Origin: an uncultured Prevotella sp.
GTDB lineage: Bacteria > Bacteroidota > Bacteroidia > Bacteroidales > Bacteroidaceae
Direction of reading: 5' to 3'
Length of the DNA stretch: 24,947 nt
Assembly (NCBI GenBank): GCA_934183135.1
Contig: CAKPRX010000025.1
Span: 1 to 24,947, forward strand
Numbering within the stretch: position 1 is the stretch's first letter; the number at the start of each line of letters is the position of its first letter. Position numbers and translations under genes: made by a program. The notes under the pieces were generated by a model. The model searched no databases. It was given only the letters and a program-made list of their open reading frames with translations, and was not told the origin of the DNA. Shown one piece after another: positions 6,610-13,546 of the stretch.

Positions 6610-6831
6610 TGGTTAAAAGCTATAAGGGGCGGTAATAGGCGTTAACTACAACCGCCCCGCTGCTCAGCGCTTAACGCGCCTTATCGCTATTACTAAGTAT
6701 ATAGCGATGCGCAACCTACCAATAGCAATAACCATGGCATTATAGCTTTTTAGTTGCCGGTACTATATTCCGGCGTTACGCCTGGACTCTCCAGGACTTC
6801 ACAAAGGGGGCGCGGCATAAGCGCCCCTTTT
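6610..6831 (+). ncRNA. Candidate structured small RNA B (about 220 nt)
   Basis: Paralogue of RNA A. P1, P2, the two 3' hairpins and the terminator are identical in sequence. The core differs. P3 is kept by other bases: GCGTTAA (6639-6645), just after the P2 5' arm, pairs with TTAACGC (6671-6677). An additional hairpin ATCGCTAT (6683-6690) / ATAGCGAT (6701-6708) has the loop TACTAAGTAT, part of a motif ATTACTAAG that is also found in copy A at 6304-6312. Preserved pairing with changed sequence supports selection on structure. Function unknown; no associated protein gene is evident apart from the small secreted protein that starts downstream from its own promoter. Confidence 0.7.
6806..6831 (+). 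terminator. Terminator of small RNA B
   Basis: GGGGGCGC (6806-6813) pairs with GCGCCCC (6821-6827) around GGCATAA, one C shorter than in copy A, followed by TTTT and a pyrimidine-rich run. Confidence 0.88.
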
Positions 6832-6915
6832 GCTTTCTCTTTCTCCTTACTCGCTGCCTGTCGCTTTCAGCATGTAACTTCGGCTGTGTCCGGGGGCTTT
6901 TTTTGTCCCAAAAGT

Positions 6916-6946
6916 TTTGTTAGTTACCGTATAAATACTACCTTTG
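6916..6946 (+). promoter_or_regulatory. Consensus promoter upstream of the small secreted protein
   Basis: TTTG (6916-6919), 19 nt, TACCTTTG (6939-6946). The leader to the ATG at 6992 would be about 40 nt. Confidence 0.8.
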
Positions 6947-6991
6947 CCATCAGGGAGCCTGTGGCTCCTATACTTATATATATAAATAGTG

Positions 6992-7405
6992 ATGCGAAGA
7001 ACGTTACTGCTGCTCCTGATGGCAGCCTCACTTACGGGCATGGCCCAGAAGCCCGCCAACTTCAAGGGCCGTATGGTAAACGACGAGTACCAGGTGTATA
7101 TCAACATCGATTTTTACCGTCAGCGGATAGTTGTACCCGGCCAGGAGATACTGGGACAGCTGGCGGGCTACTTAGGCGATGAGCGCGACGGGCGCAAATG
7201 GCTGTTTACCGAGGCCAAGGTGGTGACCGACACCAAGGCCACCGTCGCCGTGATTAACGACTATGGCAGCGAAGACCTCACGGCCACCCTGACAGTCAAT
7301 CCCGACGGAACCTATACCCTGCGGCAGGAGAAGGGCAGTGTCCTGAAGATAGCCCGTAACCGCAAGTGGGTAAAACTGCCTAAGTTGCTGGAGTTTCACC
7401 GGTAG
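6992..7405 (+). CDS. Small secreted protein of unknown function
   Basis: 137 residues. MRRTLLLLLMAASLTGMAQ is a clear signal peptide, so the mature protein of about 118 residues is periplasmic or secreted. The rest (NFKGRMVNDEYQVYINIDFY early, GTYTLRQEKGSVLKIARNRKWVKLPK late) looks like a compact beta-rich domain with a basic C-terminus. There is no cysteine for lipidation and no catalytic motif that I can see. I use the ATG at 6992 rather than the GTG just before it, because it starts the signal peptide cleanly. It has its own promoter and is not obviously in an operon. I do not recognise a named family. Confidence 0.75.
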   Translation: MRRTLLLLLMAASLTGMAQKPANFKGRMVNDEYQVYINIDFYRQRIVVPGQEILGQLAGYLGDERDGRKWLFTEAKVVTDTKATVAVINDYGSEDLTATLTVNPDGTYTLRQEKGSVLKIARNRKWVKLPKLLEFHR

Positions 7406-7509
7406 TAGGGCGGCCTCCGTGCGCCCCTGTCGGGCCGGCGTGAACACTTTTTTCTGCCCTCCGGCATAAAAAACACGGCCTGGGAGAAGGCTCTTATCCT
7501 TTTTCTTCG

Positions 7510-7517
7510 TACTTTTG
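7510..7517 (+). promoter_or_regulatory. -7 box for the GNAT-nitrilase gene
   Basis: TACTTTTG matches TAnnTTTG, 29 nt before the ATG at 7547. No TTTG is present at the -33 position, so the promoter is weaker than its neighbours or needs an activator. Confidence 0.45.
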
Positions 7518-7546
7518 CGGTGACAAGTATAATAAAGAATTGTTTT

Positions 7547-9094
7547 ATGGAAACGTCACACAGCAACAAGGTCGAGCTCCGCAATCTCCAGATGGACGAC
7601 TACGAGCAGCTCGCCCGTTCGTTTAAGCGTATCTATGCTGACTCGGATGTGTTCTGGACCCGCCAGCAGATTAAGAAGCTTCTTACCATTTTTCCCGAGG
7701 GCCAGGTGGTCATCATCGTTGATGACAAGATTGTGGGGTGCGCCCTCTCCATCATCGTAGACTATGACATGGTCAAGGGCGACCACACCTATGCCAAGGT
7801 TACGGGCAACGAGACTTTTAACACCCACAATCCCAATGGCAATATACTCTATGGCATCGAGGTGTTTATCCATCCCGACTACCGCGGTATGCGCCTGGCC
7901 CGGCGTATGTACGAGTATCGCAAGGAACTGTGCGAGAAACTCAACCTGAAGGCCATCATGTTCGGTGGGCGCATACCCAACTATCACAAGTATGCCGACA
8001 CCATGCGGCCCAAAGAGTATATCGAGAAGGTGCGCTCGCGCGAAATCTACGACCCTGTACTCACTTTCCAGCTTTCTAACGACTTCCATGTACGCCGCGT
8101 CATACGCAACTATCTTCCTAACGACGAGGAGTCCAAGCACTGTGCCACCCTGCTGCAGTGGGACAACATCTACTATCAGCCCCCAACCAACTCGCCGGTC
8201 GAGAAGCGCCCCACGGTGCGTATCGGCATGGTCCAGTGGCAGATGCGCCCTTACAAGACCCTGGACGACCTCTTCGAGCAGGTAGAGTTCTTCGTCGACT
8301 CGGTGAGCGACTACAAGAGCGACTTTATCCTTTTCCCCGAGTACTTCAATGCGCCGCTGATGGCTCGGTTCAACGATATGGGCGAGGCTCAGTCTATAAG
8401 GGCCATGGCTCAGTACACCGAGCAGATACGCGACAAGTTTGTCGAGATGGCCATCAGTTACAACATCAATATCATTACGGGCAGCATGCCCTATGTCAAG
8501 GATGACGGCGGGCTGTACAATGTGGGTTTCCTGTGCCGCCGCGATGGGTCGTACGAGATGTATGAGAAGATACACGTCACCCCCGATGAGCAGAAGTGCT
8601 GGGGACTGGTTGGCGGCAACCGTGTGCAGACCTTTGATACCGACTGTGGCAAGATAGGTATTCTTATCTGTTATGATGTGGAGTTCCCGGAGCTGTCGCG
8701 GCTCATGGCGGCCGACGGCATGCAGATACTCTTCGTGCCCTTTATGACCGATACGCAGAACGCCTATACGCGGGTGCGTGTATGCGCCCAGGCCCGGGCC
8801 ATCGAGAACGAGTGCTATGTGGCCATAGCCGGCAGCGTGGGCAACTTGCCGCGCGTACACAATATGGATATACAGTACGCGCAGTCGGCTGTGTTCACCC
8901 CGTGCGACTTTGCGTTCCCCAGCGACGGCAAGCGTGCCGAGGCTACGGCCAATACGGAGATGATATTGGTGTCTGACGTAGACCTGAACCTGCTCAACGA
9001 GCTTCATACGTATGGCTCGGTGCGCAATCTGCGCGACCGCCGGTCAGACCTGTACGAACTGCGGATGAAACCGGCTGCCAAACAGGAGATATGA
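7547..9094 (+). CDS. GNAT acetyltransferase fused to carbon-nitrogen hydrolase
   Basis: 515 residues with two domains. Residues about 8-200 are a GNAT acetyltransferase domain; the acetyl-CoA loop is seen as FIHPDYRGMRLARRM (about 108-121). Residues about 224-500 are a nitrilase/amidase (CN_hydrolase) domain with the complete triad: E265 in FPEYF, K341 in YEKIH and C375 in ICYDVEFPE. The two-domain arrangement is a known but functionally poorly defined member of the nitrilase superfamily (GNAT-fused branch). The substrate cannot be told from sequence; cytoplasmic amide hydrolysis plus acyl transfer is the family-level expectation. The ATG at 7547 follows the promoter box; an in-frame GTG at 7520 lies too close to the inferred transcription start. 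Single gene with its own terminator. Confidence 0.9.
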   Translation: METSHSNKVELRNLQMDDYEQLARSFKRIYADSDVFWTRQQIKKLLTIFPEGQVVIIVDDKIVGCALSIIVDYDMVKGDHTYAKVTGNETFNTHNPNGNILYGIEVFIHPDYRGMRLARRMYEYRKELCEKLNLKAIMFGGRIPNYHKYADTMRPKEYIEKVRSREIYDPVLTFQLSNDFHVRRVIRNYLPNDEESKHCATLLQWDNIYYQPPTNSPVEKRPTVRIGMVQWQMRPYKTLDDLFEQVEFFVDSVSDYKSDFILFPEYFNAPLMARFNDMGEAQSIRAMAQYTEQIRDKFVEMAISYNINIITGSMPYVKDDGGLYNVGFLCRRDGSYEMYEKIHVTPDEQKCWGLVGGNRVQTFDTDCGKIGILICYDVEFPELSRLMAADGMQILFVPFMTDTQNAYTRVRVCAQARAIENECYVAIAGSVGNLPRVHNMDIQYAQSAVFTPCDFAFPSDGKRAEATANTEMILVSDVDLNLLNELHTYGSVRNLRDRRSDLYELRMKPAAKQEI

Positions 9095-9124
9095 CGGCTG
9101 GCCTGCTAAGCATAATGACAACTG

Positions 9125-9157
9125 AAATCCCCGCGGTCGGCCCGTGGGGATTTTTTT
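9125..9157 (+). terminator. Rho-independent terminator after the GNAT-nitrilase gene
   Basis: AAATCCCC (9125-9132) pairs with GGGGATTT (9146-9153), and the T run extends to 9157. Confidence 0.88.
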
Positions 9158-9227
9158 GATGGTATCTGCTTCCCTTGAATTGGCAGACAGAGAATTTAAG
9201 GGAATACGGGGGCGCATGACAGTGCTG

Positions 9228-9492
9228 GCCATCGCGGCACGCCCGAAAACCGACCTCGGCAGAGCCGGAAATAGCGGCGAAAAAGGTGCTGAATGTCCCG
9301 ATTTTGTAAAAGGTTGTTACTTTCTCGGTCCTCGCAGTGCCCAAGCAAGCCCAAAATAAGCCCAAAAACAGTCCTGGTTTGTTAAATTTTTCCGGAAATT
9401 ATGCCCCGCAGAACGGGCGTTACGGCTGTATATTTATACAAAAACGCCTCGGGTTTTGCATAAATATACAGCCGTGTGTAAAGGTTTTTCAC
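9228..9492 (+). repeat. Dispersed intergenic repeat, copy 3 (3' half only)
   Basis: It aligns by eye with 19095-19360. Shared blocks in order: GGCCATCGCGG, CCTCGGCAGAGCCG, AATAGCGG, AAAAAGGTGCT, TTTTGTAAAA.GTTGTTACTTT, TCCTGGTTTGTT, TTACG.CTGTATATTTAT, AAACGCCTCG, and the end GTGTAAAGG.TTTTCAC. The half with the 17-bp inverted repeat and the first palindrome is absent. It lies between the converging GNAT-nitrilase gene and nadB. Confidence 0.8.
9424..9473. repeat. Long hairpin built of two TGTATAAATATACA-type palindromes
   Basis: GGCTGTATATTTATAC (9424-9439) and GCATAAATATACAGCC (9458-9473) are inverted copies with one mismatch. The stem continues through CAAAA/TTTTG around CGCCTCGG. Each arm holds a near-palindrome by itself (9427-9440 and 9457-9470). 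The equivalent in copy 2 is at 19292-19341. Confidence 0.75.
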
Positions 9493-9648
9493 AGTCCGTG
9501 CCATGGTTATGGCAGCGGTGGGGCCCATGGCATTTCGCTTGGCGGCCACGGGCCACGACTATTACAGCCCGCGCAGACTGGACCATGACGGCCCCGGAAA
9601 CGCCGCCAGCGGAAGGCTTGGGCCAGAGTGTGCCTGGGGTACAAATAA
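9493..9648. other. Gene-free stretch before the nadB terminator
   Basis: GC-rich sequence with short frames only. A small inverted repeat GCCATGG/CCATGGC is visible near 9500-9532. No gene or regulatory element is supported. Confidence 0.3.
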
Positions 9649-9677
9649 GGGGGATGGCCAGGCTGTGGCCATCCCCC
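9649..9677 (-). terminator. Terminator of nadB
   Basis: GGGGGATGGCC (9649-9659) pairs with GGCCATCCCCC (9667-9677). On the minus strand the hairpin comes 16 nt after the nadB stop codon and is followed by TTATTTGT. Confidence 0.8.
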
Positions 9678-9693
9678 TCGGTATGTGTGATGG

Positions 9694-11283
9694 TTACTTC
9701 TTGTCGTATGCGTGTGCCGGATAGTCGATGGTGTAGTGCAGTCCGCGGCTCTCCTTGCGCTCTATGGCCATACGGGTGATAAGGTAGCCCGTGTTAATCA
9801 TGTTGCGCAGCTCGCAGAGGTCCTTGCTTATCTTGACACGCTTGAAGAGGTTCTCCGTCTCTTCGTAGAGCAGGTCCAGGCGGTCCCAGGCCCGCTTGAG
9901 GCGCAGGTCGCTGCGCACGATGCCCACGTAGTTGCTCATTATCTCGCCCACCTCCTTGACACTCTGGGTGATGAGCACCTTCTCCTCGTTGGTCAGCGTA
10001 CCCTCGTCGTTCCACTCGGGCACCTTGTCGTTGAAGTCGTACTCGTCTACGTGCTCCACGCTGTGACGGGCGGCCGTCTCGGCATATACCACCGCCTCGA
10101 TGAGCGAGTTGCTGGCCAGCCGGTTGCCGCCATGAAGGCCCGTACACGAGCACTCGCCTATGGCGTAGAGCCTGTTGATGCTCGAGCAGCCGTTCAGGTC
10201 TACCTTGATGCCGCCGCACATATAGTGGGCCGCCGGCCTGACGGGTATATAGTCCTTGGTAATGTCTATTCCGATAGACAGGCACTTGGCATAAATGTTG
10301 GGGAAGTGGTGGCGGGTCTCCTCGGGGTCCTTGTGGGTAACGTCCAGGCACACATGGTCCAGGCCGTGGGTCTTCATCTCGCGGTCGATGGCGCGGGCCA
10401 CGATGTCGCGGGGCGCGAGCGAGAGGCGCGGGTCGTACTTCTCCATAAAGCTCTCGCCGTTGGGCAGGCGCAGTATGCCGCCATAGCCACGCATGGCCTC
10501 GGTGATGAGGTAGGCAGGGTGGGTCTCGCCGGGATGATAGAGCGACGTGGGGTGAAACTGTACAAACTCCATGTCCTGTACCGTTCCCTTGGCGCGGTAC
10601 ACCATGGCCTCGCCGTCGCCCGTGGCTATGATGGGGTTAGTGGTGGTCTGGTACACGGCGCCGCAGCCTCCGGTACACATCACGGTAACCTTGCTCAGAT
10701 AGGTGTCTACCTTCTGGTTCTCGGGGTTGAGCACATAGGCTCCGTAACAGTTGATATAGGGAGTGCGCCGGGTAACCCGCGCGCCCAGGTGATGCTGGGT
10801 GATGATCTCTACGGCGAAGTGGTTTTCCTTGATATCTATGTCGGGGTTGTTGCGGACAGCCTCCATGAGTCCGCGCTGTATCTCGGCGCCCGTATCGTCG
10901 GCATGGTGCAGTATGCGGAACTCAGAGTGGCCTCCCTCGCGGTGCAGGTCGAACTCGCCGTTGTCCTTCCGGTCGAAGTTGACCCCCCAGCCGACCAGCT
11001 CCTTTATCTGCTCGGGCGCCATGGTTACCACCTGCTTCACCGCCTTGGGGTCGCTGATGTAGTCGCCGGCTATCATGGTGTCCTCGATATGCTTCTCAAA
11101 GTTATCCTTCATCAGGTTGGTTACCGAGGCCACTCCCCCCTGGGCGAAATAAGTGTTAGCCTCGTCGAGCGATGTCTTGCATATCATGCAAATCTTTCCC
11201 TTATGTGCCCTCGCTACCTTGAGCGCATAACTCATACCAGCCACACCAGAGCCGATGATGAGAAAATCGTACTTGTAAACCAT
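9694..11283 (-). CDS. nadB: L-aspartate oxidase
   Basis: 529 residues, full length. NadB oxidises L-aspartate to iminoaspartate, the first step of de novo NAD synthesis, in the cytoplasm with FAD. Seen: the dinucleotide fold DFLIIGSGVAGMSYA at the N-terminus, the NTYFAQGG active-site segment near residue 43, HHADDTGAEI, EFVQFHPTSLY near residue 250, PVRPAAHYMCGGI near residue 360, and GLHGGNRLASNSLIE near residue 395. The C-terminal fumarate-reductase-like helical domain is complete. The start at 11283 gives MVYKYDFLIIGSG. Upstream on the minus strand is a -7-like TAATTTTG (complement of 11303-11310). nadA and nadC are not next to it, so the gene stands alone. Confidence 0.96.
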   Translation of the reverse strand: MVYKYDFLIIGSGVAGMSYALKVARAHKGKICMICKTSLDEANTYFAQGGVASVTNLMKDNFEKHIEDTMIAGDYISDPKAVKQVVTMAPEQIKELVGWGVNFDRKDNGEFDLHREGGHSEFRILHHADDTGAEIQRGLMEAVRNNPDIDIKENHFAVEIITQHHLGARVTRRTPYINCYGAYVLNPENQKVDTYLSKVTVMCTGGCGAVYQTTTNPIIATGDGEAMVYRAKGTVQDMEFVQFHPTSLYHPGETHPAYLITEAMRGYGGILRLPNGESFMEKYDPRLSLAPRDIVARAIDREMKTHGLDHVCLDVTHKDPEETRHHFPNIYAKCLSIGIDITKDYIPVRPAAHYMCGGIKVDLNGCSSINRLYAIGECSCTGLHGGNRLASNSLIEAVVYAETAARHSVEHVDEYDFNDKVPEWNDEGTLTNEEKVLITQSVKEVGEIMSNYVGIVRSDLRLKRAWDRLDLLYEETENLFKRVKISKDLCELRNMINTGYLITRMAIERKESRGLHYTIDYPAHAYDKK

Positions 11284-11353
11284 AATGTTAATTATTTCGG
11301 TGCAAAATTACTAATTAATCCTCAAAAATAGGATGATTACTAATATATTTTCG

Positions 11354-11361
11354 TAATTTTG
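11354..11361 (+). promoter_or_regulatory. -7 box for the PH-domain/dacB operon
   Basis: TAATTTTG fits TAnnTTTG, 11 nt before the ATG at 11373; no clear -33 TTTG. The leader would be very short. Confidence 0.45.
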
Positions 11362-11372
11362 CAGTCACTATT

Positions 11373-11753
11373 ATGACAAGGGTCTTCCACCATCAGTTTA
11401 CGGCTCCCGCCTTATGCGGCATCGTACTCGCGGCTGCGCTCACTTTCTACTTGTTCTGGCAGAAGATGGCCATAGCCGGGGTGCTTACAGCCGGGCTATG
11501 GGTACTGATGACAGAGCGCGTGCTACACACCACCTATACGCTGACCGCCGACGAACTGCTGATCAGCCGCGGGCGCTTCTCGCGCGGCACCGCCATCCGC
11601 CTGGAGACCATCGTGGGCTGCACGCCCCTAAGCCACCTCTTCGGTCTGTCCCATTACCTGCTCATCACCTATGGGGCCGGCCACGTGGCGAGCGTACAGC
11701 CCCGGAACGAACGTGAATTTATAGCAGAACTGCAGAAAAGATTGCGACAATGA
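11373..11753 (+). CDS. Membrane-anchored bacterial PH-domain protein
   Basis: 126 residues. Two hydrophobic segments (about 11-27 and 32-46) are followed by a short domain with YTLTADELLISRGRFSRGTAIRLETI and a C-terminal NEREFIAELQKRLR. This matches the DUF1200/bacterial PH family common in Bacteroidota, with the domain facing the cytoplasm. Function in the family is unknown. The gene overlaps dacB by ATGA at 11750-11753, so it is translationally coupled to a periplasmic cell-wall enzyme, which hints at an envelope role. Confidence 0.8.
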   Translation: MTRVFHHQFTAPALCGIVLAAALTFYLFWQKMAIAGVLTAGLWVLMTERVLHTTYTLTADELLISRGRFSRGTAIRLETIVGCTPLSHLFGLSHYLLITYGAGHVASVQPRNEREFIAELQKRLRQ

Positions 11754-13027
11754 CACGACTACACACATATATACTCCTCTGGCTGCTCATGGCGTTAGGG
11801 GCCGTGTCCGCACGGGCACAGGTGAGCACCTCCCAGGCCGCCCCCGAGGAGGACGACCGCGAGGCGGCCACCGGCGTGCTGCCCATCGATACGCTGGGGC
11901 GCGACAGCATAGCCATGCCCTGGCCCCAGGCCGTACAGAGACACATAGACCATCTGCTCAAGAGCGACATGTTTGCCACCTCGCAGGTGGGACTGATGGT
12001 GTACGACCTCACGGCCGACTCGGTCATCTACAAGCACAACGAGCGGCAGATGATGCGCCCTGCCTCGACCATGAAGCTGCTCACGGCCATAGCCGCCATA
12101 GACAGGCTGGGCGGCTCGTACCAGTTTAAGACCGAGCTGTGCTACACGGGCAAGATAGAGGACAACACCCTGACCGGCGACGTGTACTGCGTGGGCGGCA
12201 TGGACCCCAAGTTCAACAGCGACGACATGGCGGCCTTCGTGGAGAGCATCCGCAAGATGGGGGTCGACACCATACGGGGGCACCTGTATGCCGACAAGAG
12301 CATGAAGGACTTTGACACGCAGGGCGAGGGCTGGTGCTGGGACGACAAGAACCCCACCCTGACACCCCTGCTGTACAGCCGCAAGGACAAGTTCATGGAG
12401 CGGTTCGAGGCCGACCTCCGCAAGGCGGGCATCGTGGTCCAGGCCTTTAGCGCCACGGCCGAAAGACCCGATTCGGCCTACTGTATCTGCGCGCGGTACC
12501 ACACCATAGACCAGATACTCATGCAGATGATGAAGGAGAGCGACAACCTGTATGCCGAGGCGCTCTTCTACCAGATAGCAGCCTCGGGGGGCGACCGGCT
12601 GGCATCGGCCCGCCAGGCGCGTACCTACATACGTCGCCTCATAGACAAGACGGGGCTCAGGGGCAGCCAGTACCGCATAGCCGACGGCTCCGGACTCTCG
12701 CTCTACAACTATGTTTCGGCCGAGTTAGAGGTGCGCCTGCTCCGCTATGCGTACAGGTACCAGAATGTCTATCTGCACCTGCTGCCCTCGCTGCCCAAGG
12801 CGGGCGTTGACGGCACGCTCCGCAAGCGCATGAAGGGGGTCTTCACCAAGGACAATGTCAAGGCCAAGACGGGCAGCCTTACCGGGGTGTACTCGCTCGC
12901 TGGCTACTGCACGGCCTCTAACGGCCACCAGCTCTGCTTCGCCATCCTCAACCAGGGTGTCATGCACAGCGCCAACGCCCGCAGCTTTCAGGACCGCGTC
13001 TGCGAGGTGCTGTGTGCGCCCCAGTAG
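11750..13027 (+). CDS. dacB: D-Ala-D-Ala carboxypeptidase/endopeptidase (PBP4, peptidase S13)
   Basis: 425 residues. A signal peptide ends near ALGAVSARAQ (residue 24). The serine-peptidase triad of the penicillin-binding family is complete: S106-x-x-K109 (ASTMK), S264-D-N266 and K373-T-G375. The insert domain between the first and second motif is typical of class C PBP4. The enzyme trims stem peptides or cuts cross-links in the periplasm. It starts within the stop of the PH-domain gene. No terminator with a good T-run is visible at its end, and another promoter follows for the next small gene. Confidence 0.93.
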   Translation: MTRLHTYILLWLLMALGAVSARAQVSTSQAAPEEDDREAATGVLPIDTLGRDSIAMPWPQAVQRHIDHLLKSDMFATSQVGLMVYDLTADSVIYKHNERQMMRPASTMKLLTAIAAIDRLGGSYQFKTELCYTGKIEDNTLTGDVYCVGGMDPKFNSDDMAAFVESIRKMGVDTIRGHLYADKSMKDFDTQGEGWCWDDKNPTLTPLLYSRKDKFMERFEADLRKAGIVVQAFSATAERPDSAYCICARYHTIDQILMQMMKESDNLYAEALFYQIAASGGDRLASARQARTYIRRLIDKTGLRGSQYRIADGSGLSLYNYVSAELEVRLLRYAYRYQNVYLHLLPSLPKAGVDGTLRKRMKGVFTKDNVKAKTGSLTGVYSLAGYCTASNGHQLCFAILNQGVMHSANARSFQDRVCEVLCAPQ

Positions 13028-13078
13028 GGCCGGGGACTACTTTTTTTGCCTCCGCCTCGGTTTTTCTTGACTATTTTC

Positions 13079-13109
13079 TTTGTTTTTCCTATCATTTACA
13101 CTACCTTTA
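13079..13109 (+). promoter_or_regulatory. Promoter of the small secreted protein at 13124
   Basis: TTTG (13079-13082), 19 nt, TACCTTTA (13102-13109); one mismatch in the last base of the -7 box. Confidence 0.65.
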
Positions 13110-13123
13110 CAACCCTAAAGAGC

Positions 13124-13537
13124 ATGTCAATGATGAAACGCATAATTCTATCTGTCATAGCGGTATGCGCCGGGTACAGCGCCTGGGGCGCCGAGGGCGA
13201 CTACATCACGTTCCGAATGAACGACACACAGCACAGCGAGGTGAGCTATGCCGTGGGCCAACAGGTTGACCGTCTGGTGTTCAGCGCGGGCAAGCTGCTG
13301 GTACAAAAGGGCCGGCAGGTGGTAAAGAGCTTTGACCAGGCAGCCCTCGGCCGCCTCTACTTTACCAGCACGCCCACCGCCATCACACTACCCACCACGG
13401 CCGAGACCACGGCCGAGGGTCTGGTATATGGCCTTGACGGTACGCTCCGCGGCAACGCCAGCCAAATAAAAACGTTGCCCAAGGGGGTCTACATACTCCG
13501 CCAAGGCAACGTTTCACATAAGATAGTCAGAAGGTAA
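13124..13537 (+). CDS. Small secreted protein with T9SS-like C-terminus
   Basis: 137 residues from the ATG at 13124 (ATGs at 13130 and 13133 are alternatives). The signal peptide MSMMKRIILSVIAVCAGYSAWGA is clear. The C-terminal half, with GLVYGLDGTLRG, then LPKGVYILRQG and a basic end KIVRR, resembles the type A C-terminal sorting domain of the type IX secretion system: a short beta-sandwich ending in GxYxL...K. If so, almost the whole mature protein is sorting domain with only about 50 residues of cargo. I do not recognise the cargo part. The gene has its own promoter and converges with rsmA, 9 nt away. Confidence 0.7.
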   Translation: MSMMKRIILSVIAVCAGYSAWGAEGDYITFRMNDTQHSEVSYAVGQQVDRLVFSAGKLLVQKGRQVVKSFDQAALGRLYFTSTPTAITLPTTAETTAEGLVYGLDGTLRGNASQIKTLPKGVYILRQGNVSHKIVRR

Positions 13538-13546
13538 CGCCCCCGC

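Larger units (their letters stand above)
6548..6878 (+). repeat. Tandem duplicated unit, copy B (small RNA cassette)
   Basis: Second copy of the cassette at 6136-6464, offset by 412 nt at the promoter and 414 nt at the 3' part. The interior (6639-6739, 101 nt) has diverged beyond alignment with copy A, apart from the shared motif ATTACTAAG. Confidence 0.9.

Noticed and set aside
6198..6831. Retron or TnpB/IscB guide RNA
   Set aside because: The closing stem is reminiscent, but there is no reverse transcriptase or nuclease gene anywhere in the window.
6136..6878. CRISPR array or direct-repeat array
   Set aside because: Only two long units with internal promoters and terminators; no short regularly spaced repeats and no cas genes.
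6340..7182. Two short frames starting with the same peptide (MPVLYSGVTPGLSR) in the two RNA units
   Set aside because: They run through the 3' hairpins and the terminators, so the shared peptide only reflects the identical RNA sequence. There is no independent coding evidence.
9712..11331. A 539-residue open frame opposite nadB
   Set aside because: Shadow of nadB, whose motifs are complete on the minus strand.
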